64,000 bases of DNA. Source: Unio delphinus (taxonomy: Eukaryota > Mollusca > Bivalvia > Unionida > Unionidae). How positions within the stretch are numbered: position 1 is the first letter of the stretch; every line of letters begins with the position of its first letter. The stretch covers positions 527,001 to 591,000 of the forward strand of contig JAQISU010000167.1 of the NCBI GenBank assembly GCA_029339505.1. The letters are read 5' to 3'. The translations under genes and the position numbers were made by a program. The notes beneath the pieces were generated by a model. That model searched no databases. It was not told the origin of the DNA and worked only from the letters and a program-made list of their open reading frames with translations. This document shows positions 25,934-35,597 of the stretch, in pieces.

Positions 25934-26130
25934 AGTATATTATGAAAAAAATTATTATAGGAGGTCTCTTAAACAATTCACAGAAAGGCTTTAAGAAGTA
26001 CCAGAAACAATGAAAAACTAAATATTTATTAAAGCAGAATGTTCACAAAATATTGTTTCTTGTACTTTTGAAAACCTTTCTGTGCCTTGTTAAGTGACCT
26101 CCCACAATAATTTTTTTCATAATATACCCT
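25934..26130. mobile_element. Fold-back (MITE-like) element
   Basis: About 50 bp at the left (GTATATTATGAAAAAAATTA, then GGAGGTC and CACAGAAAGG) pair with the right end read in reverse complement (same opening, GGGAGGTCAC, GCACAGAAAGG). The loop is about 90 bp. Parts of the loop recur, diverged, at about 26196-26290 and 26576-26680 (AGAAAGGCTT, AATGAAAAA, AGAATGTTCAC), suggesting older relatives in tandem. Confidence 0.75.
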
Positions 26131-26789
26131 AATGATAAGTCATACAAACATTGAGATTAGATCTTGCTCTTAAAACAGTGCATAATCATTACAGTAAGAA
26201 AGGCTTTGAAATTTAAGAAGTTACGAAAACAATGAAAAAGTAAATTTATTATTAAAGTAGAATGTTCACCAAATATTTCTATATTACCTTGTATTAGAAA
26301 TATGCAAATTTCAGCTTGTAATAACCACGAGGTTAAAAATTTGCGAAAAGGGACAAAAACCAATATTAAAATGGTGGATAGTACATGTACTTGGATGCAT
26401 GGTGTGAATTTATTTGAAACAATATCATAAAATGTGTTAAATTTTGAATTCTTTATGCACAAACTATGAATTAAACATTAAATTTTAAGAGCAACATATA
26501 ATTTCAACATGTGTATGACTAAAGAATATAGTATTTCATACAAACATGGTGGGTCAACCACGTGATCAAAATACACAGAAGGGCTTCCAAAGTACTTGGA
26601 GCACAGGAAAAGTCTTTTTATTCTTTAATAGGTGAATGTTCACCCAACATTTATATATACCCATATATAAGAAGGCAAATGCCACATGGAAATAATGTGA
26701 TAGAGATTTTGCAAGTAACCAAGAAAAATGTTAAAAATGGTGGATGGTGCATGTGTTTCAATGCTTCCTGTGAATTTATCTGAAAAGAT

Positions 26790-29386
26790 GTCATGAAGAT
26801 GATTTCAGTTTTAGATTCAGAACGCTCGTATTAGGTAGGAAACATTCCATTTTTATTTATTCTAATATTCTGAAAATTTCATCACCTGTTGCTATCATTA
26901 GGTCACTAAACTTGTCACACAATTAGATCTATAATTTTTGTGCGGAAAAAAGTCTGGAAAAGGTCTTAAACCAATTTCTAACTTGGTGGCAGGAACCCTG
27001 ATGTATTAACAGTGTTCTTCATAAATGTTATGTGAAATCTTTTTTTTTCACACCATAAATGTTTTTGAAAGGAAACCTATGTTATACTATATACATGTAG
27101 TTTTAATCATATGTCTATTGTTAGTCCAGATTCCTCCTTCAATTCAGCCATGATGCTTTGCATTTTATTTATTCCCATAGCATTTCTTTTGCATCATGGT
27201 TTTCCACAGGTGGAACAAACATGACTAATTGCTAGAAGGCTGTCATGGAATAACATCTCTATTGGTCATTTCTCCTGAAAGGGTCTGTATAGTCTTTCAT
27301 GGATCTCAGTCAGGCATTTCAGGCTCTGTATAAGCCCCTGTTCTTATGAGTAAATTATGTATTCATCACAATTTTAATCTTGTTCCAGGGAGATATAAAC
27401 CTTGCACATTTCATGTAATTCTCTGCCAGTCCTAATTCCAAAATGAAGACATTCCACCATACAGGTGATTGATGAAGAGAAGAGGGGACATAATGATCTA
27501 GATCTCTGGCATTGTCCATATCTAATTCTGATTCAGAGATGGGATGCAAAAGTGATATTGCCAATGAGGCAATAAAAGGGGTATAACTACTGTGGTGATG
27601 CCTTTGGTTTGTTGCCATTTCCATTGGATTTCATCTGATTTACTTGCATTTATGATTTATCTGGTTTTGGAAAGTTTAGATCTGTTGTAATTGAAAACTG
27701 ATATTTGTTCTCCCTTAATTACCTCAGAAGGGATGAAAAACTAATTCTGAACCATCTTTTTCCTTTACTTTTGCCAGAACACTCACTTTGTTTTCAAGTT
27801 GACAATACTTTTGATTATGTCAAAGATTTTATATTTGTTCACTGCCAATAGAGTTATACATGTCTGAATTTAGACCGTAATTCCTTATAATGGCAGTAGT
27901 TTTTTTTATTGAGCCGCAAATTTGATACTTATTAAATGCCAAGTAACATAGTGGTTATTTGAATGCAATCATGCCATATTCTTGACACCGGTTTAGTTGC
28001 ATCATTTAATAGATTTCACAGAATGTATGATGAAAATATCACTTACAGAACCTTTGTTTTGTCTCCACATGATAGTAGAGCTGAGAAATCAGAGTCAGAC
28101 GATCTATACAATAACTAGACAACAGGGGAGGATTGTATTATTTGATGATTTAGTCAATGAAGATGAATTCTTGGGCTTTGTACCAGATGACATTCGATAG
28201 CAACATTTATAGGATACTGTGAATCCCAAAAGTGTACCTGATGCTCATTTTTTTTAAAAAATAGGTGAATTAATTAATTAAGGATTATCATTACGTGAAT
28301 TTAATCATTCTGGTCTACCATTTTTATATCATATGTAACTGTTGTTCGAGTTCATGGATTTAACATACAAATGGGTTAAAATGTCAAGCATTATGGATTT
28401 TATGACATGTAGGTTGACAAAATGTAAGTTGTCAGTTTATAAATAATATATTCCATGCAATAATTACTTCAATTTTACATTGGTTTTGTTTCTCCTATGT
28501 ATCTATCTTCTCAGTTTGGCTTGTTTTATTATCCAAAGTATTACTTGAACTCACTTATGATAAATCACCCCTTCAGACAGATCTTACTTGAAAAATAGAC
28601 CTCAACTTGTTGGAGAATCAAAATAACTTTCTGAATCAAGGGTTGACCTGTAATCAAGTATAAACAGTACCTGCCATAATACAAACATGTCATGCAATGA
28701 ACCCAACTTTTTAGTCACAAACCGCTGTTCACAAACAAACCTTACGTAAAACTAATAAGAAACTAAATTACAAAATTCCATTACTTATAATATTCATAAC
28801 AATATATAAAGCACATGAAAGGAAGATATTTGGTTATATTAAAATATGACATAATCCAGTGAAATTTATATATCTATATGCGTCTATGTGATCGAGTGCA
28901 TGTTGTAATATTAAATAAAATTGTTAACATGAAAACGTTATTCTCTTTTAATGCAGAATAGTATATTTTCTGTAATCTTTTAAAATTTACATATTTTTTT
29001 TAAACAGTTGAATAAGTAAAGGTTGATTTGTTACACCATTGTCAGCTTTAAAATGAACAATGAAACATGCATCTTCCAATATTTGACAATTCAGATCATA
29101 CATGTAACTTGCTGAGATTATTTTTGATGATTACTAAACTATTCCTCCATTTTCTAAATTTGATACTTGTATGTCTGTCTTATCCTATTGTTGAAGGACC
29201 ACAATTGTGTCCAAAACGTAAGTGCATAAATAAAATTATCTTTGTAGAAAGTTTGGTAGTCAGTTATGCAAAGTATGCAAAACTTTCATATTGTACCATA
29301 TTGTACCAACTATGCCTCACCCACTGATTCTTGTGGACTTGGGCATATAGAATAGGACTGATACACCTTCCAACATGCTGTAAGAT

Positions 29387-29390
<4 letters not shown>
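26790..29390. other. TANGO2 intron 2, nothing recognised
   Basis: AT-rich intronic DNA. Short frames at 27355-27624 (-) and 27997-28200 (+) have no splice or family support. Ends in a (TG)n tract at 29392-29438 that is the tail of the next SINE. Confidence 0.5.
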
Positions 29391-29394
<4 letters not shown>

Positions 29395-29440
<46 letters not shown>

Positions 29441-29735
29441 TTTGGATTTTTAACATGGCTTTAACAATTTTTCACTCATATCACTACCATGTCTGCAGTA
29501 TGACAGTTTATAATGATGTCTAGCACTGAGAGTTCATGTTGCAGACATGTAGCATGATGTTTCATCTAGTCATATTATCCTGACACCAGGCCGACCAGTC
29601 CTAACACTAACCTCTTAATGCTTAGTGCCAAGTGAGGCAGCTTTTAGTACCTATTGGTCTGACTCGGCAGAGAATTGAACCTATGACCTGCATCTGAGGC
29701 AGATTCTCTAACTTCTAGGCTACCGGAGTTCTCTG
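29395..29735 (-). mobile_element. SINE family B, near-complete copy with (CA)n tail
   Basis: Best-preserved family-B copy. Read on the - strand, a tRNA-like head (GGTAGCCTAGAAGTTAGAGA and box B-like GGTTCAATTC) is followed by the body and a long CA repeat as tail (29395-29438 on the + strand as TG). I could not define a target duplication. Confidence 0.8.
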
Positions 29736-30375
29736 CTGACACCCTGCCTATGTTCCACCACACCACTCCATAAACAACATACAATAAAAACCAATGTGAA
29801 ATGAAAACAAGGTGTCCCAAGTTTTAGGGCACTAGACAATGGTTTGAGCATTGACTGCTAAATTTAATTTATACAAACAAAGCATAAAATAAACAAGTCA
29901 GATTTGTATTAAAATAAGAAAGAATGTTGCTAGATCAATTTTTTTTTATAAGATAGCAAAAATAATTTTGGATACCTTACACATTATACTGTAAAAAAAA
30001 AATTATAATTCAGAACTTGTTTAAGGGATGTAAACAATTGGCAAGAAAGGAAAGATTTTACCATGTTTTGCCCAGTCTGATATCACCCATATTATGCTCT
30101 ATGCAGATGCAGTCTAGGCAGGTTGAGACTAAATTAAATGATAGATCAAAGCTTTTCATGTTAATTATTATATCAAAAGAACAGGTCTGATTCAGTCTGC
30201 TACTGCATTATAATGTAGTTCATTGGGTATATGCTTCTTGCAGTAAAGTGAACTTTATTGGGGTAAATGTAATATTGACAACTATTAATAGATATTATTA
30301 GATTTCATTTGGTCAGCTATTGACAATCTATTTTATGATCTATGATTTAGTTTCTGAATTTATGATCTATTTCAG

Positions 30376-30490
30376 GTTTCTTGGTGCGCAATTTTTTGAC
30401 ATCCAAATTGAGCAGTTCATGCTATATCAAGGATGTCATGAAACACAGAGAGCAATACAATCTCTTCCACCTTGTCTTAATTGATCTTAG
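30376..30490 (+). CDS. TANGO2: TANGO2 homologue, exon 3
   Basis: Acceptor CTATTTCAG ends at 30375; donor GTATGT at 30491. Entered in phase 1, left in phase 2. The peptide (SKLSSSCYIKDVMKHREQYN, then FHLVLIDL) fits the family segment 'FL...S...Y...V......YNGFNLI..DL'. The intron that follows, 30491-49850, holds the whole Polinton. Confidence 0.93.
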
Positions 30491-30789
30491 GTATGTAACA
30501 ATCGTCTCATTTCCTTGAGCTTTTCTGCAGAAAAGCAAAAGTATCCTTCCATGTGATGTGTTTCAGCTAGAAATTTTGTAAGGTTGGAGAGTAATGGAAA
30601 AATGGCACAGGTTGTAAACAAGTTAGCTTGTACATTAATTATGCACCATTATAAAAACAATAATTTCTATGCTTTTTGTTCTGTGTGCATAGATACCAAG
30701 TGTCTTGTTTTTCCCATAATGTCCTTGCAATTTTCTGCTTAGAACAGGCACCATGTGTACGTGTTTTAGCATAGCTTTGAAATATTTTC

Positions 30790-31021
30790 AGTTATACCTC
30801 TATGATTTCTGCAGTGTGACAGTTTATAGTGATGGGGCATCATGCCACAGACACCCAGCACATAACCTGACACCAGGCTGACCAGTCTATGCATTTACCT
30901 CTTAATGCTGCGCACAAGACAAGGCATATGTTTGTACTATTTTCTTAAGTATTTAGTATGACTCAGCCACGGTTCAAACCACACCCAAGGTCAATGCTCT
31001 AACCATTCGGCCACTGGAGCA
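30790..31021 (-). mobile_element. SINE family B fragment
   Basis: Matches 29395-29735 from the tRNA-like head (near 31015, box B read as GGTTTGAACC) through the CCTGACACCAGGCTGACCAG block. The (CA)n tail is lost. Confidence 0.72.
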
Positions 31022-31668
31022 GTATATATGTATTTAGAGTTCTAAATTATGTTGGATTAATTCGAAATTGAGGCTATCATGCCAGTCTTTAACAACCATA
31101 TTGGATTGTGCAAAGCATATGCCACTATCACTGTATAACATCTTTGTCATGTTGAACCAGAAAATTCAGAAATTTCTTCAGGAATAAAAAGAGAATCAGA
31201 ATTGGAAGGACAATTATGCCATCATGTTTAAATCTGTGAAACCATCTAGTAAAAGAGAAATCTTTGTATTTTGGAAATTATGTAATTGTGATTTCACTAT
31301 TGGGCATGGAAGCACCATGACATAAAATAGCATGAGACAGCAAATAAACATTTATAAATACCAGAGAGAACTCTTGTGTAATTCAATTGGAAGTTCCATT
31401 TACTAAATTTCTTTTAAAAAAGGAACCTGCTTCTTTCAGTTGCTAGTGACGCTGGTAATTTATTTTGCACTTTCCAGTTTTAAAATTTGCACACACCTAA
31501 CTACATTAGTCATTTCTTGGTACATTTGCAGTATGGGAAAGAGGTTGGGCAGTTTATTACTATTACAATAATGTGAAACCTTATGAGATATTTAAATACA
31601 AGAGCCAACTAGCATATCTAGTAAAGCTTGACATATGATTTATTTAGTTCTCTCTCTCTCTCTCTATC

Positions 31669-32352
31669 CAATTTTTCGTCTTAGTTCCCTTGGTCAGGGG
31701 TCTGACGTTTTCTGGCAGTCAGCAAGCCCAGTCTCCAGGCATCACGGTTTTGAGGATCGATTTTGGTCATCTTCCATGTCTCCCAGTCATGATTTATTGT
31801 TTGCTTCCAAGTTTTCTTGGGTCGGCCAGCTTTTCTTCGGCTTTCCACCTCCACATTTCTACACCTGTTAATCCAAGCATTGCTTCTTTCTACATGGCCG
31901 AACCAGCGTAACCGGTTGGCCCTTAGGAGTTCCTCAATCTTTGGTAGGTGCAGCTTTTCCAGTAGGGTATCTGACCTGATATGCTGGGTCTGGTCTGGCT
32001 TGACATTACAAATCCATCTGATCATGGCTCTGTCATTGCGTTGTAGACGGGCGAGTGCATATAGCATCATGCTCCTAACACAGCTGCTATACACCTTTCC
32101 CCTGGTGGTGAGGGGGACAACTCTTGATGTTTCTACAGGTAATAGTTCACGAAACTTACCCCATGCTGACTTTATCCTGATGGTTGAACTGAGTTCACAT
32201 CCACCTCCAGCACTCAACATATCACCCAGGTAGCAGAAGGAGTCTACTACCTCCAGAGTGTAATCATCCACTTTCACCTCATTGTAAGGTCGGCCCTCAA
32301 GTGGGTGTGCCTGCCCCAGACACCTCTTACACTTGTAGTTGGTCTGTAATTG
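31669..32352 (-). pseudogene. LINE 3-prime fragment (RT C-terminal region)
   Basis: An open frame of about 220 codons carries the region after the RT domain of a widespread invertebrate LINE: FCYLGDMLSAGGG, RLQRNDRAMIRWICNV, RLRWFGHVERS, GRPKKTW and DPQNRDAW. It is 5-prime truncated at about 32352 and lacks a short segment after MLYA, where the frame jumps straight to the RLQRNDRA block. A (CT)n tract at 31649-31668 lies just beyond the 3-prime end. It is inserted in TANGO2 intron 3. Confidence 0.88.
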
Positions 32353-33049
32353 CCTAAGGTTAAAGAATACAAGAACTTGACATCTTCGTTACATGGAAAT
32401 AGTAAATATGGTTGGAGAATATAGCTGTGAAGTTTCTTAGTAGTGTATCTTAATTTAACAATTCTATCATTTCTTCTTTGAATGCATTACCCTATTATAA
32501 TATCTTAGAAGAACTACTACTACTGTTTGCTAATCAAGCCCTCCCAGGCTAAGAACTTTACACACACAGTTATCCTTTGATCTTGTTTGTCCCTAAATAA
32601 ACTGGTGCCACTTTGACATTGTTGATGGCCACCACACTGGCCATCTTGAAAATCTTGTTATAGCTAATGTCACATATATTTGATTTAATTTATATTTGTT
32701 AATAAGTTTTAAAAACATTCCATTTCATGCTGTTGTAATGTAATTTTATTTATTGGAGATGATATTTTCTAAAAATTAATCTGTTTTTCAAAAACTTTAA
32801 ATTAGAAATGTATCAAGTTGACCTAGTTCCTCACCGTGATATATTGATTGGATGTAAAAAAAAAAAAAAAAAACCCCAACTTTTATATATATTTTTTATT
32901 TGTTCTTTGTGTGGGAATTCATATCGAGTGAATTAATTCTTGGACAAAGATATTTATTGAAGTTTTATTCAGACTTCAAACACTGGATTATTTTCTGTGG
33001 TTCAACAAAGAATCACTCACACTTCAGTGCTATACAGGCTACAGCATAC
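32353..33049. other. TANGO2 intron 3 left of the Polinton
   Basis: Contains, at about 32595-32700, one unit (GGCCATCTTGAAAATCTTGT) of the degenerate tandem repeat that lies on the other side of the Polinton at 48490-49720. An A18 run sits near 32857. Confidence 0.55.
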
Positions 33050-33156
33050 ATCATTGCCTTCCATTTTGGATTTTTGTCAGGACTCAAACTCAAATTCATT
33101 TGAACATTTTATTACTATGACATCTAATTTTTAATCATTGAATTATTCTTGGATTA
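33050..33156 (+). repeat. Left half of the host repeat split by the Polinton
   Basis: Aligns with 14325-14438, ending in GAATTATTCTTGGATTA. The GATTA at 33152-33156 is repeated at 48369-48373 on the far side of the Polinton. Confidence 0.72.
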
Positions 33157-33460
33157 AGCAGCAGCAGAGAGGGTGTATCGGACAACATTTTTAGACAAGT
33201 ATTCACTGAAATCACGCTTAAAATCAATGAAACCAATGACATCAGACCCCAAAGTCAATGACATCAGGTCCCAAATATGTGTGTGAATCATGGATTAGGT
33301 CCAAAAAAAAATTATGAAAAAATCAATGAAATTAATGAAATCAAAAACTTTTCAACTATTACATTTTTTGGGAAAAGGGACTACAACATCGTTGTCACTC
33401 ACCCTCTCTGCTGCTATGGGTTAACCGAATATTTGATCCAGTCCGATACGATATCGTGTT
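33157..33460. repeat. Polinton left terminal inverted repeat
   Basis: Pairs with 48056-48368 read in reverse complement, with small indels. Opens (AGC)n then AGAGGGTGTATCGGAC. Its inner 40 bp contains the last codons of the packaging ATPase, so that gene's 3-prime end exists twice. AGCAGCAGAGAGGGTG at 33160-33175 is repeated inverted at 33400-33415, so the outer 256 bp is itself bounded by 16-bp inverted repeats. The interior has short direct repeats of the type AATGACATCAG. Confidence 0.95.
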
Positions 33461-34092
33461 CGAGGGTCATGTAAATTTATTGTTACAAATCCGTGTGGGG
33501 CAGACTGAGCATGACTAAAGAAATTTCTAAATTGATTGAAGTCCATATCAGAACACCATGTCTGCCAAATATTTCGTAGCGTATGTGTATCAACGCCGTT
33601 GAATACAGCAAGCATATTACAATTATCTCTGATCACTTTTGGAATCTGAGTGTATCGTTGAGTGACATAGATCACGTCCGTGTTTTTATGCCTGCCTCGG
33701 GAAAATATTCTAGCATGATTTTTTTGATTATCTAACATGACATCGTCGTATACAACTAAATTGTTGATACTTCCATCGAGGTCATTCACGGATGGCGCCT
33801 CGTCAATATCGGTTATAAATTCAATAACATCCTCGCCAGCAATCTCTGAAGCGTTTTCATTAAAATCTTTTAGCACTTCATAGCATCGTTGGTCATCTAC
33901 GCTAGGGGCAATTAAATACAACTTATCCCACTTCATCCATCTCATTAGTAAATTGAGCAACAATTGCGTTTTACCGGATCCAGATGGTCCGATTATAATT
34001 GCGCGGATAGAGTTTGGTAGCGCTGCATGATGCTTCACTGGTTCTCTTGTTTTAGTCGCTGAAAAATCAATTATATTCATATCTCTATACAT
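33421..34092 (-). CDS. FtsK/HerA-type genome packaging ATPase
   Basis: A 223-residue P-loop ATPase of the A32 type, expected to drive DNA into the capsid. Walker A GPSGSGKT is at residues 35-42; Walker B ends at Asp116-Asp117 (LVVYDD); a later VIYVTQRYTQIPK segment (near residues 138-150) fits the sensor region. Length is typical for Polinton ATPases. Met1 (34092) lies only five bases from the ATG of the divergent gene at 34098; Met5 (34080) is an alternative start. The last residues lie in the left TIR. Confidence 0.93.
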   Translation of the reverse strand: MYRDMNIIDFSATKTREPVKHHAALPNSIRAIIIGPSGSGKTQLLLNLLMRWMKWDKLYLIAPSVDDQRCYEVLKDFNENASEIAGEDVIEFITDIDEAPSVNDLDGSINNLVVYDDVMLDNQKNHARIFSRGRHKNTDVIYVTQRYTQIPKVIRDNCNMLAVFNGVDTHTLRNIWQTWCSDMDFNQFRNFFSHAQSAPHGFVTINLHDPRTRYRIGLDQIFG

Positions 34093-34097
34093 AAATT

Positions 34098-34627
34098 ATG
34101 GATCTATATTGCGTGAAGTGTAAGGCGCGTACTGGCACAGATGACTTGACGACGATTACAACTAAAAATAACCGATCAGCGCTTTCTGGTAAATGCGTAC
34201 AGTGTAGTACAAAGAAATTTAGATTTGTTTCTAAACCCAAGGAACCCAAGGAACCTTTAAAAAAAAACGAGGAGGTGATATCGCTGCCAAATTAGCAAAA
34301 CTCCCTGGAACCCCATGGGCAAAATACCCCGGAGAAAAACACCTTCCAGGGTATAGTTATTGTGGACCTGGAACAAGACTTGATATCAGACTCAATGATC
34401 AAAATCAACCCCGACCCGGTGAGGAACCAATAAACGCTATTGATAAGGCCTGTCACCTTCATGATGTTGCTTATAAAAGCAGCAATTTGCAACACAGGCA
34501 TCTAGCAGATGTGAAATTAATTCATGCGTTGAATTCTATCACTGATAAATCTTTCAAAGAAAAATTGGCTTCATTTTTGATAAAATCGGCTATGAAAAGT
34601 AAATTGATGTTAGGTGCTGGTAATTAA
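34098..34627 (+). CDS. DUF5679 zinc-binding protein joined by -1 frame to a phospholipase A2 domain
   Basis: The zero frame (34098-34295, 65 aa) has the paired CxxC motifs of DUF5679 (YCVKC and KCVQC) and a Lys/Pro-rich linker, then stops. The -1 frame from 34268 to 34627 encodes a parvovirus VP1-like phospholipase A2: calcium loop YCGPGT and catalytic AC.LHDVAY. PLA2 in capsids breaches the endosome membrane. The frames meet at an A9 run (34259-34267), and positions 34262-34268 form A AAA AAC in the zero-frame register; a -1 slip there continues directly into the PLA2 frame. DUF5679-PLA2 fusions in one frame are, as I recall, common in related elements, so the fusion is expected. A one-base loss in the A run is the alternative to programmed slippage. 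Confidence 0.85.
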
Positions 34628-34634
34628 TAGCAAC

Positions 34635-35597
34635 ATGGAATCTATTTACTATTCCCCAAGAGGATACTGGAGGGGTAACGCTGCAATCAGTAAACTCGCT
34701 AGCGCCGCAAAAGTGAGAAAAACCACTGCGGCTCATTGGTTATCCAAACAGGCACTATGGCAAATTTATCTACCACCGCCTAAACAAATTCAATTCTCGC
34801 ATTTTGATGTAACCGGACCCAATGAAGTTCATCAGGCTGATCTATTATTTCTGCCACATGATCGTGGTTACAAATACGCATTAACCGTAGTTGATATTGC
34901 AAGTCGATACAAAGAAGCAGAACCGTTAAAAACAAAATCGGCCACTGAAGTCGCTTCTGCATTTGAAAGGATTTATCGACGAGGTCCTCTGCACTGGCCA
35001 AATCTGTTACAAGTTGATCCTGGCAAGGAATTTCAGGGTGCAGTGTTATCAATAATGAAAAATCACAATGTCGCTATCAGACGAGGGCATACTGCACTGC
35101 ATCGTGATCAGGCCATTGTAGAACGGTTTAATAAAACCCTTGCTGAGCGGTTATTTGGATATCAATATGCAAAAGAATTCATCCAAGAAAAAAGATCCCG
35201 TGAATGGGTTAAAAGGTTACCAGCTGTGATTACTGCACTGAATAACGAGATTACTAAAACCATCAACATGAAACCTATCAACGCGATTAAAAAGAAGTCG
35301 ATACCTGAAAAACCACAAAAAGATTTCCCTAGAAACGCTAGCGTTTCCCAACCAATTCTTGGTAGTAATGTCATTGTGAGGTATTTATATGAACCAGGAG
35401 AGCTTGAGGGTGGTACAAAAAGGGCTACTGATCCTATTTGGAGCGTCACTACGCATAAGATATCTAGTATAACACGATCAACGGGTAGACCTCCAATCTA
35501 TAAACTGGATTCAACTGCCCCTCAGCGTGGGTTTACTAGACAACAACTACAAGTAATTCCTGACGATACTCAATTACCACCGCATGGTCTTAACTAG
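34635..35597 (+). CDS. Retroviral-type (RVE) integrase
   Basis: A 320-residue DDE integrase that cuts and joins element ends to target DNA. I start it at 34635, eight bases after the PLA2 stop, because the frame has no supported residues before this Met. The N-terminal region (GYWRGNAAISKLASAAKV) is the helical part that precedes the catalytic core. Catalytic residues are Asp69 (HQADLLF), Asp128 (LQVDPGKEF) and Glu163 (QAIVERFNKTL), with 34 residues between the last two. The C-terminal beta-rich domain (near residues 240-310) fits the DNA-binding SH3-like fold. The 3-prime end overlaps the convergent replication gene by 8 bp. A 16-bp palindrome lies inside at 35332-35347. Confidence 0.96.
   Translation: MESIYYSPRGYWRGNAAISKLASAAKVRKTTAAHWLSKQALWQIYLPPPKQIQFSHFDVTGPNEVHQADLLFLPHDRGYKYALTVVDIASRYKEAEPLKTKSATEVASAFERIYRRGPLHWPNLLQVDPGKEFQGAVLSIMKNHNVAIRRGHTALHRDQAIVERFNKTLAERLFGYQYAKEFIQEKRSREWVKRLPAVITALNNEITKTINMKPINAIKKKSIPEKPQKDFPRNASVSQPILGSNVIVRYLYEPGELEGGTKRATDPIWSVTTHKISSITRSTGRPPIYKLDSTAPQRGFTRQQLQVIPDDTQLPPHGLN

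Noticed and set aside
27997..28200. 67-codon frame as a TANGO2 or other exon
   Set aside because: No fitting family block, and TANGO2 exons 2 and 3 join in phase without it.
34303..34351. Stem (CCCTGGAA / TTCCAGGG) as the frameshift-stimulating structure
   Set aside because: It begins about 34 nt after the slippery site, whereas known stimulators start about 5-9 nt away; kept only as a remark.
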